A program made the translations under genes and the position numbers. A model generated the notes under the pieces. The model was not told the DNA's origin. It was given only the letters and a program-made list of their open reading frames with translations, and did not search any database. A stretch of DNA of 64,000 nucleotides. Origin: Nitrospira sp. SG-bin1. GTDB lineage: Bacteria > Nitrospirota > Nitrospiria > Nitrospirales > Nitrospiraceae. Positions within the stretch are counted from its first letter, which is position 1; each line of letters starts with the position of its first letter. Shown piece after piece: positions 43,923-52,577 of this stretch. The stretch lies in NCBI GenBank assembly GCA_002083365.1, contig LVWS01000002.1:1-64000 (forward strand). The letters are read 5' to 3'.

Positions 43923-45157
43923 TTCTCTCGCCTCGACACCTCAATCGAGATGGAACGGGGTGGCTTTCCTGGCTCACTGTCTTTCTTCGACGGACGCGCC
44001 AGTTCATTCGTCGCAGAGGCATGGCTCTTGAGCTGATTGATCATCGTTTCCATCTCTGATTGAGACAGCTGCACCGGAGCGCGTGGCTCCTTGATCAAGC
44101 GGTTGAGATCGTGAATGGCCTCCAGTAAGGGGTTCATCATGGGCCTTAACGCCCGTTGGACTTCATGACCGATCTCCGTCGACAGACCATCGAGCTTCAT
44201 CGGTGTCTGTTTGGCGTTCAGAGCCGTAAGCGCCTCTGAGGCGGAGCTCAGCGCCGCGACGGTCGATCCGAGGCGTTGCTGTACGATATCGAGGAGTTGG
44301 TGTGTGGTCTCGTGTTGGAGAGGAGCGACGATCGTCGTCGGGGATCCGCTCGGCAATGGAGACGCCTGAGTGTGCGGCCCGGCAGTTTTTTGAGGAAACA
44401 TCTCGTCCAGGAGAGAGAGGCACTCACGGTGTCGATTGTCCAGCCGGTGCCAGAGACAGTGTTCGAGAAGAGAGAAAGCATTGGCGCATCCCAAGCCCAC
44501 GATGGATGTCACAAACTTTCCAGAAAGTCCGTTGATCAATCCTTGAATCCCTTCGATTTCCGACCCATTCGCATGGAGCTTGCTGAGGCCGATCAGAATA
44601 GCAAGAAACGTGAACATCAATCCCATACCGGTCAGAAAGGCGGGCAACTGTCGATAAAAGCGCACATTGAGATGGGCGGCGCAAAGGGATTCGAAGGAGA
44701 AAAATTCGCTCGCGGAGCGCTGACTGTGGACGGTCGGTTCGAGAAACCATGCCGATTGCTCTACGGTGAGAGTCTTGCGATAGGAAAGCCATCCTCTGGC
44801 AAAGGCCTGCTCCGACCGTATCACTCGATCCAGCGCTTGCAAGTCGTCAAGATCACGACGGGTCTCCGACGATGCATCGAGACGCGCCCGTCTTTTCGCG
44901 AGAGCCGGGATGGCCAGCCAGTCCTGGGAAACCTTTTGACGGGCCTGCACAAGAGGCGAGACGGAAGAATGGATCCGCAAGAGCGTTTCTTCAATCTGCA
45001 GCAGGCCTCGGAGGAGTACCCCTCCATGCCAAAGACAAAGGATGAGGATCCCCGCCGCACCGATCCAGCTAAGCATCGGACTTTGAAGCCCACCGACAGC
45101 CGATACATCACGAGTGAGCCATTCCCCGACCGCAGTGAACGAATCCACTTCATCCAT
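43919..45157 (-). CDS. MotA/ZorA-like proton channel subunit
   Basis: A 412-residue membrane protein. Hydrophobic segments lie at about 29-51, 173-193 and 212-233, with a cytoplasmic domain between the first two. The last two form the MotA/TolQ/ExbB-type pair: FLTGMGLMFTFLAILIGLS, then GLINGLSGKFVTSIVGLGCANAFSLLEH. The C-terminal 160 residues are charged and helical, like the cytoplasmic tail of ZorA but shorter (ZorA is usually about 600-750 residues). It forms an overlapping pair with the ZorB-like gene. A GAGG lies about 10 bases before the ATG. Confidence 0.68.
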   Translation of the reverse strand: MDEVDSFTAVGEWLTRDVSAVGGLQSPMLSWIGAAGILILCLWHGGVLLRGLLQIEETLLRIHSSVSPLVQARQKVSQDWLAIPALAKRRARLDASSETRRDLDDLQALDRVIRSEQAFARGWLSYRKTLTVEQSAWFLEPTVHSQRSASEFFSFESLCAAHLNVRFYRQLPAFLTGMGLMFTFLAILIGLSKLHANGSEIEGIQGLINGLSGKFVTSIVGLGCANAFSLLEHCLWHRLDNRHRECLSLLDEMFPQKTAGPHTQASPLPSGSPTTIVAPLQHETTHQLLDIVQQRLGSTVAALSSASEALTALNAKQTPMKLDGLSTEIGHEVQRALRPMMNPLLEAIHDLNRLIKEPRAPVQLSQSEMETMINQLKSHASATNELARPSKKDSEPGKPPRSISIEVSRREK

Positions 45158-45530
45158 CTGAAGACCTCGCTGCAGGCCTGTACGCTCTTCTCACCAAAAG
45201 TGAAGCACTGCCGTCTCCCTCAACTTCTGTGCCAGAAGAAGGCTTCGACAATTGGCCTTGTATCGCGACACGATTGAGCTAGCGCCAGCGGAAAGGGGAA
45301 ATTCTTGCCGAAGGAGCGGCAAGTTCTGCATGAACCGGTGGAACTGTCGTGAAGGCAGGGTAGCTGAAGTATCGACGCCGCGTCAGTTCGGTTTTGTCAC
45401 CAAAGCTTTGGTTGTCGCGGCATCATGGACCGATCTGTCATTCTGTCGATTCAAGGAGGCAGTTCATGCTATGGTTTGTTGTCCTTGAGAACCGATTTCC
45501 GCTTCATGCGAGGAAAGGTGGAGGATTCCA
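45158..45530. other. Divergent intergenic region with a 14-bp palindrome
   Basis: No gene is supported. A perfect palindrome ACCAAAGCTTTGGT lies at 45399-45412 between the stator pair (leftward) and the lipoprotein gene (rightward), a plausible operator position. Nothing else is clear. Confidence 0.45.
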
Positions 45531-45869
45531 ATGGGTCTATGGCGCCTGATCGGTCGACCTGCTTACATGCTCTGTGCGTTGCTATCGGTGACAGGATGCG
45601 CGAGCGAATTCTCCATTTTCAGCGCATCCGGCGAGCCACTTTTGATTTCGCGTCGAGGGTATTCACCGATGGAATGCACGCAAACGGTGAAGGACGAGGC
45701 CGCTCGCATGGGTGTGACATTGCGATATGTTCATATCCGGGGAAGCGCCGTCGGCCGTTCGTTACTCTGGCCCTTTGAGCCGGGGTACGCCTGCGAGGCG
45801 GCCATCGGCCCTGAGCAGGGCCCCATCGGCAGTTACCCTACTCATCGCATTCTCCCGCGCCGCTCATGA
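45531..45869 (+). CDS. Small lipoprotein of unknown function
   Basis: A 112-residue product with a signal peptide and lipobox SVTGC (Cys about residue 23), then about 90 residues with a conserved-looking YSPMECTQTVKDEAARMGVTLRYVHIRGS block and two further Cys. GGTGGAGG before the ATG at 45531 is a good ribosome binding site. The C-terminus is basic (PRRS). No family is recognised. Confidence 0.6.
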   Translation: MGLWRLIGRPAYMLCALLSVTGCASEFSIFSASGEPLLISRRGYSPMECTQTVKDEAARMGVTLRYVHIRGSAVGRSLLWPFEPGYACEAAIGPEQGPIGSYPTHRILPRRS

Positions 45870-46193
45870 TTGAACTCTTCGAGCATTTCTTCATGTTCTG
45901 CGTCCGGCTTGATCTCCATGCCAATGGTCGGATGCTGGTCTGAGATCGATAAGATTTCCGCCAATCCTCTTGCGCTCTGTACACATACTCCATGGTGCCG
46001 CGGCTTTGTTCACGCTTGGACTTATCTGCATCGGCAAACTCACGAACCTTGTTTCGCACGCTCTCGGCCTATGGTCGGTGCATGTCGCCACTTCGTTGAT
46101 TCGCTTGTTGATTCAAGGTCTTCCGCTATACTTATGATGTGTGCGCCGTCGTGATGGGAAGGGGGTTCAGGGAACGCTCAGGTTCAGGGCACG
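45870..46193. other. Intergenic region upstream of the GGDEF regulator
   Basis: Short overlapping minus-strand frames at about 45838-46090 lack a clear start and may be a relic; one frame reads LAEILSISDQHPTIGMEIKP, but I cannot support a gene. The right end carries the promoter described at 46105. Confidence 0.4.
46105..46132 (+). promoter_or_regulatory. Candidate promoter of the GGDEF response regulator
   Basis: TTGTTG at 46105-46110, a 16-base spacer and TATACT (5 of 6) at 46127-46132. The ATG is at 46194, giving a leader of about 55 bases. Confidence 0.45.
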
Positions 46194-47111
46194 ATGATCA
46201 AAGTTTTATTGGTCGAAGACAATGACGTCGATGCACGCCTGACTCAAGACATTCTTGCCGAATGGAGCCTGGAAGCATTCGATATCATTCATGTGACCCG
46301 CCTCAGCGACGCTGTGACCCGCCTGGCCCGCGCACGGTTTGATGCCGTCCTGCTCGACTTATCGCTTCCGGACGGATACGGACTCTCGACGGTGCGTCAA
46401 ATGCATGTCGCGAACCCGAGGATCGCGATCATTGTGCTGAGCGGACTCAACGATCAGACACTCGCGCTACAGGCTGTCCAGAACGGGGCACAGGACTATC
46501 TCGTCAAGGGACAAGGACCGTCTGAGCTGTTGGCCCGATCAATTCGCTACGCCATCGAACGCAAACGGGCGGAAGAGCGTCTGACCTACCTCGCTCAGTA
46601 TGATCAATTGACGGGCCTGGTGAACCGTACCCTATTCCGCGATCGCCTCATTCAAGCCATGGCGCGCAGCAAACGGCTTCAACAACCTCTCGGTCTCATG
46701 TTGCTCGACTTGGATAAGTTCAAACCGGTGAACGACACCATGGGTCATGATGTCGGCGATCAACTCCTGAAAGCCGTCGCGGAACGACTGCAAGAGTGTG
46801 TCCGCGAGGTGGACACGGTCGCCCGCATGGGAGGAGATGAGTTCACCATTGTTCTGGAGGGCCTGACGTGCGAAGAGGATATTACGATCGTCGCGCAGCG
46901 CATCACGAAGTCGCTGGGGGATCCGTTTCACCTTGGGGAACACAGGGCGGTGATCGGAGTCAGTATCGGCATTACCGTGTATCCGACCGATGATCATGAA
47001 GTCGATGAGCTCCTGAAACACGCCGATGTCGCCATGTATCGGGCCAAACAACAAGGGGGCGGCTCTTTTCAGTTTCACATCCCCGATGATTCGACACCCT
47101 CCCCTCGCTGA
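46194..47111 (+). CDS. Response regulator with GGDEF diguanylate cyclase domain
   Basis: A 305-residue two-domain protein. Residues 1-120 are a CheY-like receiver with VLLVEDND, the phosphoacceptor Asp55 in LLDLSLPDG and the Lys in DYLVKG. Residues about 135-295 are a GGDEF domain with the intact active site RMGGDEF (213-217) and the inhibitory RxxD site (RE-V-D, 204-207), so it should make c-di-GMP under feedback control when phosphorylated. No cognate histidine kinase is adjacent. Confidence 0.92.
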   Translation: MIKVLLVEDNDVDARLTQDILAEWSLEAFDIIHVTRLSDAVTRLARARFDAVLLDLSLPDGYGLSTVRQMHVANPRIAIIVLSGLNDQTLALQAVQNGAQDYLVKGQGPSELLARSIRYAIERKRAEERLTYLAQYDQLTGLVNRTLFRDRLIQAMARSKRLQQPLGLMLLDLDKFKPVNDTMGHDVGDQLLKAVAERLQECVREVDTVARMGGDEFTIVLEGLTCEEDITIVAQRITKSLGDPFHLGEHRAVIGVSIGITVYPTDDHEVDELLKHADVAMYRAKQQGGGSFQFHIPDDSTPSPR

Positions 47112-47151
47112 AGTTCACGGCTTCATCCACCCCTGCGACGTCCGGCCGTCC

Positions 47152-47943
47152 TCATCGACCGATCTGTGAAAGCGGTTGATCGGAAACAGCATACGCCCCG
47201 GCAGGATTCGGCTCGAGTCGATTCATCGCAGAAAGCTCCGACGGTGTCGGGTTGGGATGCGAATCGGGTGTCATGAGGATGCCCCAGTGCTGATTGTTCC
47301 GACAGACATTGTCGACGATCAAACTTTCGGCATGCTGGAACAACAGGATTCCGCTCAGCATATTTTCTTCGCACAGATTCCGCACGAGTTCAGGTCGACT
47401 GCCCGGATCCCGGACCGCGATGCCAAAATGGTGGTTCTCACGGCAGCGATTATCCGCCACCCGCGGTTGAGCCCCGGCAAAGACGAAAATGCCGGACTCA
47501 CGATTACGGCACACGTCGTTGTCTGAAAATGTGACTCGACATTCGGGTCCATACAACACCACTCCCGACAAGATCCCCTCCATTGCTCGGCACTGTGTGA
47601 TCATGCACGTGGAGTTGAGTATGTTGAGAGCCGAATGTTGGTCGCTGCCGACATAACGGAACGTGATGCCGGTAATCCACCCTTCCGGCACCTCTTGTAA
47701 ATACAACGGCCCTCCGCGGCGGCTGAAGATCTGGACCCTATCCCGGCCGGCACCGACCAGCCGTACCGGCCGTTGAGTCACGACCAGTTTATCCTCATAG
47801 ATTCCAGGACGGACATAGACCTGGTCCGATTCTCCGACATCCTTCAAGGCTGCGCTTGGAGTCGGATAACAACACGGATCAACCGGATCGACAACCAAGG
47901 TTCGTCCACCCAAGGGATTCGTCGGTATGGCCTCTTCACTCAC
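47152..47943 (-). CDS. Right-handed parallel beta-helix protein
   Basis: A 263-residue protein with repeating beta-helix coils (GIFVFAGAQPRVADNRCRENHHFGIAVRDPGSRPEL, then NLCEENMLSGILLFQ and NVCRNNQHWGILMT), the NosD/pectate-lyase-like fold. The N-terminus (YPTPSAALKDVGESDQVYVRPGIYED) is the usual cap. There is no obvious signal peptide, unlike most relatives, so the location is unclear. The start is a GTG at 47943. No catalytic residues for pectate lyase are evident. The Cys in each coil is notable. Confidence 0.68.
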   Translation of the reverse strand: MSEEAIPTNPLGGRTLVVDPVDPCCYPTPSAALKDVGESDQVYVRPGIYEDKLVVTQRPVRLVGAGRDRVQIFSRRGGPLYLQEVPEGWITGITFRYVGSDQHSALNILNSTCMITQCRAMEGILSGVVLYGPECRVTFSDNDVCRNRESGIFVFAGAQPRVADNRCRENHHFGIAVRDPGSRPELVRNLCEENMLSGILLFQHAESLIVDNVCRNNQHWGILMTPDSHPNPTPSELSAMNRLEPNPAGAYAVSDQPLSQIGR

Positions 47944-48214
47944 CCTGGACTCCTGTGGAGATGCGTGCTCCTATTGGGCATGAACGAAGAGCGGAGATCT
48001 TGCGACGCAACAAGCCGGTTAAGGTCATCGAACCACTTTGTACAAATCTGTGTCTTCGTCTACACGCTCTTAGAGACCCTGCGAGTTGCTTGCCGCTGAG
48101 ATGGAACAAAAGCATGTTTTTTCAGCGTTTCTCATTCGTGAATGCTCAGAGCTCTGGCATACTGATTGCGTGCGTGAGACCTTCGATTGCCGTATTGGAA
48201 GATGGAGGCCCGCT

Positions 48215-48706
48215 ATGCTCCACAAATGTATTGGAATCGTCCTGCTCCTATCCACGTTCTTCTCTGTCGGCCAATCCTTGGCGGCCCCAACTCAGCGACA
48301 GGACACGACTCGTCGATTATACGATCGCATCATGGATGAATTTAAGCACCGTGACTACAAAGCAGCGATGGCCGGTTTCCAACTCTTCATCGAGCTGCAT
48401 GGCGAATCCGCCTTGGCAGCTAATGCGCAATATTGGATAGGAGAGTGTCAATATCGGATGGGACGATATCGAGACGCCCTCAAGTCGTTCTATGATGTCG
48501 TGTCAAATTATCCGCTCAGCCCTAAAGTGGCGGCTTCCACGCTGAAGCTCGGTCAGACATACACGAAATTGGGCGACCACGAGAAGGCACGGTTGATGTT
48601 CGACCGGGTCGTGGATCAATATCCGGACAGCGCGGAAGCGGAGGTGGCTCGCCAAGCCATCGAGGCGTCATCAAGCACCGAAGATTCACCGAATCAGACG
48701 CCGTAG
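48215..48706 (+). CDS. CpoB/YbgF-like TPR periplasmic protein
   Basis: A 163-residue exported protein: signal peptide to about residue 24 (ends SLA), then three tetratricopeptide-like repeats (KAAMAGFQLFIELHGES...AQYWIGECQYRMGRYRDALKSFYDVVSNYP...TLKLGQTYTKLGDHEKARLMFDRVVDQYPDS), the YbgF/CpoB C-terminal pattern. It lacks the N-terminal coiled coil of full CpoB, and no tol-pal genes are adjacent. GGAGG six bases before the ATG at 48215 decides the start over an ATG at 48086. Confidence 0.75.
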   Translation: MLHKCIGIVLLLSTFFSVGQSLAAPTQRQDTTRRLYDRIMDEFKHRDYKAAMAGFQLFIELHGESALAANAQYWIGECQYRMGRYRDALKSFYDVVSNYPLSPKVAASTLKLGQTYTKLGDHEKARLMFDRVVDQYPDSAEAEVARQAIEASSSTEDSPNQTP

Positions 48707-48743
48707 GACCGTGGGTTTGTTTGAGTGAGCGTCGAGCGCCTCG

Positions 48744-49253
48744 TCACTCCTCCGCGGTAATCCCCAAGCGTGCCGTAAGATCTGGCAGCGAATGGGTTTT
48801 TTTGAGTTGTAACTTCGTCAGTTTGATCCCCGCCGCCTCGAGCACCGACTCGATGACCGACTGCCGTTCATCCTGATGAGAGGGGGTTGAATCCCGCTCG
48901 ATTTGTACGACTCGTTCGACTCGACAGGACCCCGGATGAACCAAGACAAAATCGACCCGCTTGAGCGCAATCTTACGCAAGATATGGGTGCGCATTTTTC
49001 CCGCCGCTTCAACCGACACGAAAGACCATAGCGGCACCTGACTGAACACAAGGTAATGCTCCTGGACAGCCATTCGCAGAAGGCTATACAACGCGACCTC
49101 TTCATCGGTAAGCAACCGAGCTGGACCGAGGGTGACGCCTGAAGGAACGGCAAACGGCAATGTGTGTGTCTTTCTTCGACGTGCCTTCGTCAGATACCGC
49201 CAAAGCAAGATGATCACGACGAGACCGATCGCGCCGACCAGAAGAAGCTTCAT
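48744..49253 (-). CDS. DUF2726-like membrane-anchored protein
   Basis: A 169-residue protein with one N-terminal membrane helix (about residues 2-20) and a soluble domain matching DUF2726: LLTDEEVALYSLLRMAVQEHYLVFSQVPLWSFVSV, then RIALKRVDFVLVHP and a KIN/Asp-type core. DUF2726 is nuclease-like by fold, but no activity can be assigned. It shares an ATGA with anmK upstream. Confidence 0.65.
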   Translation of the reverse strand: MKLLLVGAIGLVVIILLWRYLTKARRRKTHTLPFAVPSGVTLGPARLLTDEEVALYSLLRMAVQEHYLVFSQVPLWSFVSVEAAGKMRTHILRKIALKRVDFVLVHPGSCRVERVVQIERDSTPSHQDERQSVIESVLEAAGIKLTKLQLKKTHSLPDLTARLGITAEE

Positions 49254-50449
49254 CTATTCCTGCCGCCGCCTTTGCGTGGACGCAGCCGCTCAAACCAGCG
49301 GGGCCCACTTGGGACGATGCAACCCAATAACCGTGGGGCCGCCGCGCCCGTAACCGAGGGCACATTCCCGGACTGTTCCATCACGGTCTGATAAGCCAGG
49401 ACGGCAAATGCCACCGACTCCAACGCCTTACTGTCCCAACCGTGCGATTCAAATGACGTGACGGGCACCGGTGCAAAGATGTCCGCCAAATGTCCCATGA
49501 TCGCGCGGTTTCGCACACCGCCTCCGCCCACGATCACGTCATCGATCCGCCCTTTGATCCACCGTCTGGCTGTTCCGACTGCTTCCGCAGTCCAACGGCT
49601 GCAGGTAGCGAGAAGATCCTCGATCGACAATTGACGTGTTTGCTGCCACTGAAGTAACTCATCGAGCATCTTCCCCCCGAACGCCTCGCGTCCTGTCGAT
49701 TTGGGGGGTGCCTGGGAAAGATACGGATGGGCGAGAAGTTTGGCTAACAATCTGGAATCGACTTGTCCCTTGGCCGCCAATCGCCCTTCACGATCCATCG
49801 TGGCCCTGCCGTTCGTGGTGCGAGACATGAGTCCGTCAAGAACCATATTCGCCGGGCCTGTGTCGAACGCGACGAGTTCCGCCGAATCCGACCCGCGAGG
49901 AAGATAGGTGACGTTGCTGATCCCGCCCAGATTCACGATAAGTCGCGCGCGGCGCGTATGCCGAAACAGCAGCGCGTGGACCCCGGGAGTAAGCGGCGCT
50001 CCTTGCCCGCCGGCAGCAATATCGCGCGGCCTGAAATTGGCCACGGTGGTAATACCCGTGCGCTCGGCAATCACGGCCGGTTCAGCGATTTGCAACGTCG
50101 ATCGTATGGCGCCGACTCCGGTATCCTTGATGCCATGCGGCAAGTGGTGCACCGTTTGGCCATGCGATCCGATCAGGTCGACATCATCCGGAGACAGTTG
50201 AGCCGACCGAATGACTCCTAAGGCGGCATCGGCGAACCATTCGCCTAGGAGCGCATTCAGGTGGCAAATATCGGTCACCGTTCCGGAAACCGACGCCGAA
50301 AGAATCCGCTGCTGCAGCGAACGTGGATAAGGAAGCGAATGGAACGCCACCATCCCGACTCGAAGACCGGCTCTTTGGCGGGCGATGCTGACGAGCGCCG
50401 CATCAACTCCATCGGCCGACGTCCCCGACATCAATCCGACGACATTCAT
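49250..50449 (-). CDS. anmK: Anhydro-N-acetylmuramic acid kinase
   Basis: AnmK phosphorylates and hydrolyses 1,6-anhydroMurNAc from peptidoglycan turnover to MurNAc 6-phosphate. 399 residues. GLMSGTSADGVDAALV, DLIGSHGQTVHH, INLGGISNVTYLP, AFDTGPANMVLD and VGGGGVRNRAIM are intact. It recycles products of enzymes like the lytic transglycosylase at the window start. The stop is overlapped by the DUF2726-like gene. Confidence 0.93.
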   Translation of the reverse strand: MNVVGLMSGTSADGVDAALVSIARQRAGLRVGMVAFHSLPYPRSLQQRILSASVSGTVTDICHLNALLGEWFADAALGVIRSAQLSPDDVDLIGSHGQTVHHLPHGIKDTGVGAIRSTLQIAEPAVIAERTGITTVANFRPRDIAAGGQGAPLTPGVHALLFRHTRRARLIVNLGGISNVTYLPRGSDSAELVAFDTGPANMVLDGLMSRTTNGRATMDREGRLAAKGQVDSRLLAKLLAHPYLSQAPPKSTGREAFGGKMLDELLQWQQTRQLSIEDLLATCSRWTAEAVGTARRWIKGRIDDVIVGGGGVRNRAIMGHLADIFAPVPVTSFESHGWDSKALESVAFAVLAYQTVMEQSGNVPSVTGAAAPRLLGCIVPSGPRWFERLRPRKGGGRNR

Positions 50450-50549
50450 CTCCGGTATCCTTTCGCTCGTAATCCGGAATGCCTCAGCTCCGGGTGTGCT
50501 ACGCTAATCGAACTTTGCCCTATGGTCAAGGAGTCGAATGGCCATGGCC

Positions 50550-50677
50550 TAACAGAATGTTGAAAAGTTCCGCCCGGGGCGTTCTCGCATCGCTCAAAGG
50601 CTCAACGTACGACCGGGCAAGAGCTGCGAGAGCAGCGCGGGTGGGTGAGAACGACGGCCTCTTTGAACGTCCTGACA
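50550..50677. repeat. Dispersed inverted-repeat element, copy B (128 bp)
   Basis: A diverged copy, in opposite orientation, of the element at 14929-15059. It starts TAACAGAATGTT (50550-50561) and ends AACGTCCTGACA (50666-50677), with the shared core GGCGTTCTC-G-CATCGCTCA and ACGTACGACC. The arms are less symmetrical than in copy A, so this copy is older or decayed. It fills most of the gap between divergent anmK and the metal ABC operon. Confidence 0.8.
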
Positions 50678-50775
50678 GCGTTTCTGTATGGGTAATCTTC
50701 TCTCGCGTCAGGATCTCACAGACGTTTCAACAGCCCGCTATCGAGCAGCCCTGATGATGTCGTTGACACTGTACG

Positions 50776-51735
50776 ATGCGGATGATACCGTCCCCGCCGA
50801 TGTTTTCCCTCAACCACGCATGGAAGTGGCCGGTTTGCCCTCTTCTCGCCGCACTGGTCGGCTTCCTCCTCTCCGTGGAGGCCGTCGCGGAAGTTCGCGG
50901 TCCGATTCCTGTCGTGGTCACGATTCCCGTTCTTAAGGATTTGGCGGAGCAAGTCGGCGGCCCCCATGTGCGGGTCACGTCTTTGTTGAACGGTTACGAG
51001 AATGAACATACCTATTCCCCCAAGCCCACCGATCTGGTTGCCGTCCGGAAGGCCAGGCTGTTGTTGGAGATCGGCATGGGACTCGAAGTCTGGGTGTCGT
51101 CGTTGGTGAAGAACGCGGGAGGCCCATCGCTCCGCGTGATCACGACTTCTCGAGGAGTCGAGTTGATTCATGATCAGGCGGATGTGCATGACGGAGCGCA
51201 TCATGAAGGGGAAGCAGCAGGGAACCCCCATGTTTGGCTGGATCCTGAGAATGTCGTCATCATGCTGCGTCACATCACCGATGCGCTCATCGAAGTGGAC
51301 CCCGGCCATACAGCTGAATTTCGATCTCACCAAGCGGCATATCTTCAACGGCTGGAGCAGGTCCGGAAGGAACTGTCCCAGCGCATGCGGCAACTACCCG
51401 ACCGGCGTTTCATCGCCCATCATTCGGCGTGGCCCTATTTGGCGAAACGTTTCAGCCTGGATATTGCCGGCACGATTCATCTCCAGGCCGGCATTGAACC
51501 CTCCGCCCATCACCTCCAGTCCCTCATCGAGAAGATGAGAAAAGAGAAGATCAAGGTGGTCGTGTCCGAGATTCAACTCAGCCAGCGACTCCCGGACCTT
51601 CTGGCGAAGGAAACCAACGCCCATGTCGTCGTCTTGACGACGATGCCGGGAGGAGTGGCAGGAACTGACACCTACCTCGACATGCTCCGCTATAATGTGC
51701 TCCAATTGGCCGGTGCGTTGGAAGCAGCCTCGTAG
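50776..51735 (+). CDS. Zinc/manganese ABC transporter substrate-binding protein (ZnuA/TroA-like)
   Basis: A 319-residue periplasmic protein. A signal peptide is present (start at 50776 or at the in-frame ATG 50800). Cluster A-I metal ligands are visible: His in YENEHTYSP, His in NPHVWLDP, His in HHSAWPYLAKRF and an Asp/Glu late in the protein. A short His-rich loop (DVHDGAHHEGEA) precedes the second ligand, as in ZnuA. It feeds the ATPase and permease encoded next. Zinc or manganese cannot be told apart, although the His-rich loop favours zinc. Confidence 0.85.
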   Translation: MRMIPSPPMFSLNHAWKWPVCPLLAALVGFLLSVEAVAEVRGPIPVVVTIPVLKDLAEQVGGPHVRVTSLLNGYENEHTYSPKPTDLVAVRKARLLLEIGMGLEVWVSSLVKNAGGPSLRVITTSRGVELIHDQADVHDGAHHEGEAAGNPHVWLDPENVVIMLRHITDALIEVDPGHTAEFRSHQAAYLQRLEQVRKELSQRMRQLPDRRFIAHHSAWPYLAKRFSLDIAGTIHLQAGIEPSAHHLQSLIEKMRKEKIKVVVSEIQLSQRLPDLLAKETNAHVVVLTTMPGGVAGTDTYLDMLRYNVLQLAGALEAAS

Positions 51736-51773
51736 CCTTACTCGGATGACCCCCGGAAGGAGCCTCAAATTCC

Positions 51774-52565
51774 GTGTCAGATCTCCGCGAGCCGATCATC
51801 CGTTTTGACCACGCATCCTTCGGATTCCCCGGACTCATTGCCCTCCAGGACATTTCGTTGACCCTTTACGAGGGCGAGTTCATCGGAGTCATCGGACCGA
51901 ACGGGTCCGGCAAGACGACGCTGTGTCGCGCCGTGTTGGGACTGCTCGCTCCCGTGGAGGGACACCTTCATATCTTCGACTGTGCCTGTGACGAGCTTCG
52001 CTGCCACCACCGCGCCAAGATCGGCTATCTTCCACAGAAAGGTGTCGTCGATCGAAATTTTCCGGTAACCGTCCTTGAAACCGTGATGATGGGCCGTTAC
52101 GGAGCGCTGGGCTTGTTCAAACGACCGGGAAAGAAAGATCAGAACATCGCGCTGGAAGCCCTGGCCCAAGTTGGAATGGATTCGCACCGCGATCACGCGC
52201 TCGGCCATCTGTCCGGCGGTCAGCAGCAACGCGTCTTCATTGCCAGGGCTCTGGCACAGCAACCTAAGGTTCTCATATTGGATGAACCGACAACGGGTCT
52301 GGATATCACCACGCAACACAATGTCATTGAGTTAATCCAACACCTCCACGACGAGCTGAACTTGACGGTGCTTCTGATTACACACGATATCAATATGATT
52401 CGCTCACGGGTGGATCGATTGGTTCTCCTCAAAACCAAGCTCTACGCCGCCGGCCCTCCAGCCGACGTCCTCAAGCCAGAAATTCTCCACCAAGTGTACG
52501 GCAAAGACCTTGTTATTACAGAAAAAGATCTCGTCATCGTCGAAGACTACCATCACCACCACTAG
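51774..52565 (+). CDS. Metal ABC transporter ATP-binding protein (ZnuC-like)
   Basis: A 263-residue ABC ATPase with Walker A GPNGSGKTT, signature LSGGQQQR, Walker B VLILDEPTTGLD and switch His in LITHDIN. It ends in YHHHH, a His tail also seen in zinc transporter ATPases. GTG start at 51774, with AAGGAG about 12 bases ahead. It is followed 12 bases later by the permease gene. Confidence 0.9.
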   Translation: MSDLREPIIRFDHASFGFPGLIALQDISLTLYEGEFIGVIGPNGSGKTTLCRAVLGLLAPVEGHLHIFDCACDELRCHHRAKIGYLPQKGVVDRNFPVTVLETVMMGRYGALGLFKRPGKKDQNIALEALAQVGMDSHRDHALGHLSGGQQQRVFIARALAQQPKVLILDEPTTGLDITTQHNVIELIQHLHDELNLTVLLITHDINMIRSRVDRLVLLKTKLYAAGPPADVLKPEILHQVYGKDLVITEKDLVIVEDYHHHH

Positions 52566-52577
52566 GAATATCAGGCC

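Noticed and set aside
44276..45277. 333-codon open frame on the plus strand
   Set aside because: It lies exactly opposite the ZorA-like gene, has basic, Ser/Arg-rich sequence without any domain and no ribosome binding site; the minus-strand frame has clear membrane segments.
45838..46091. Overlapping minus-strand short frames, one reading LAEILSISDQHPTIGMEIKP
   Set aside because: No clear start codon or ribosome binding site, and the three frames compete; at best a relic.
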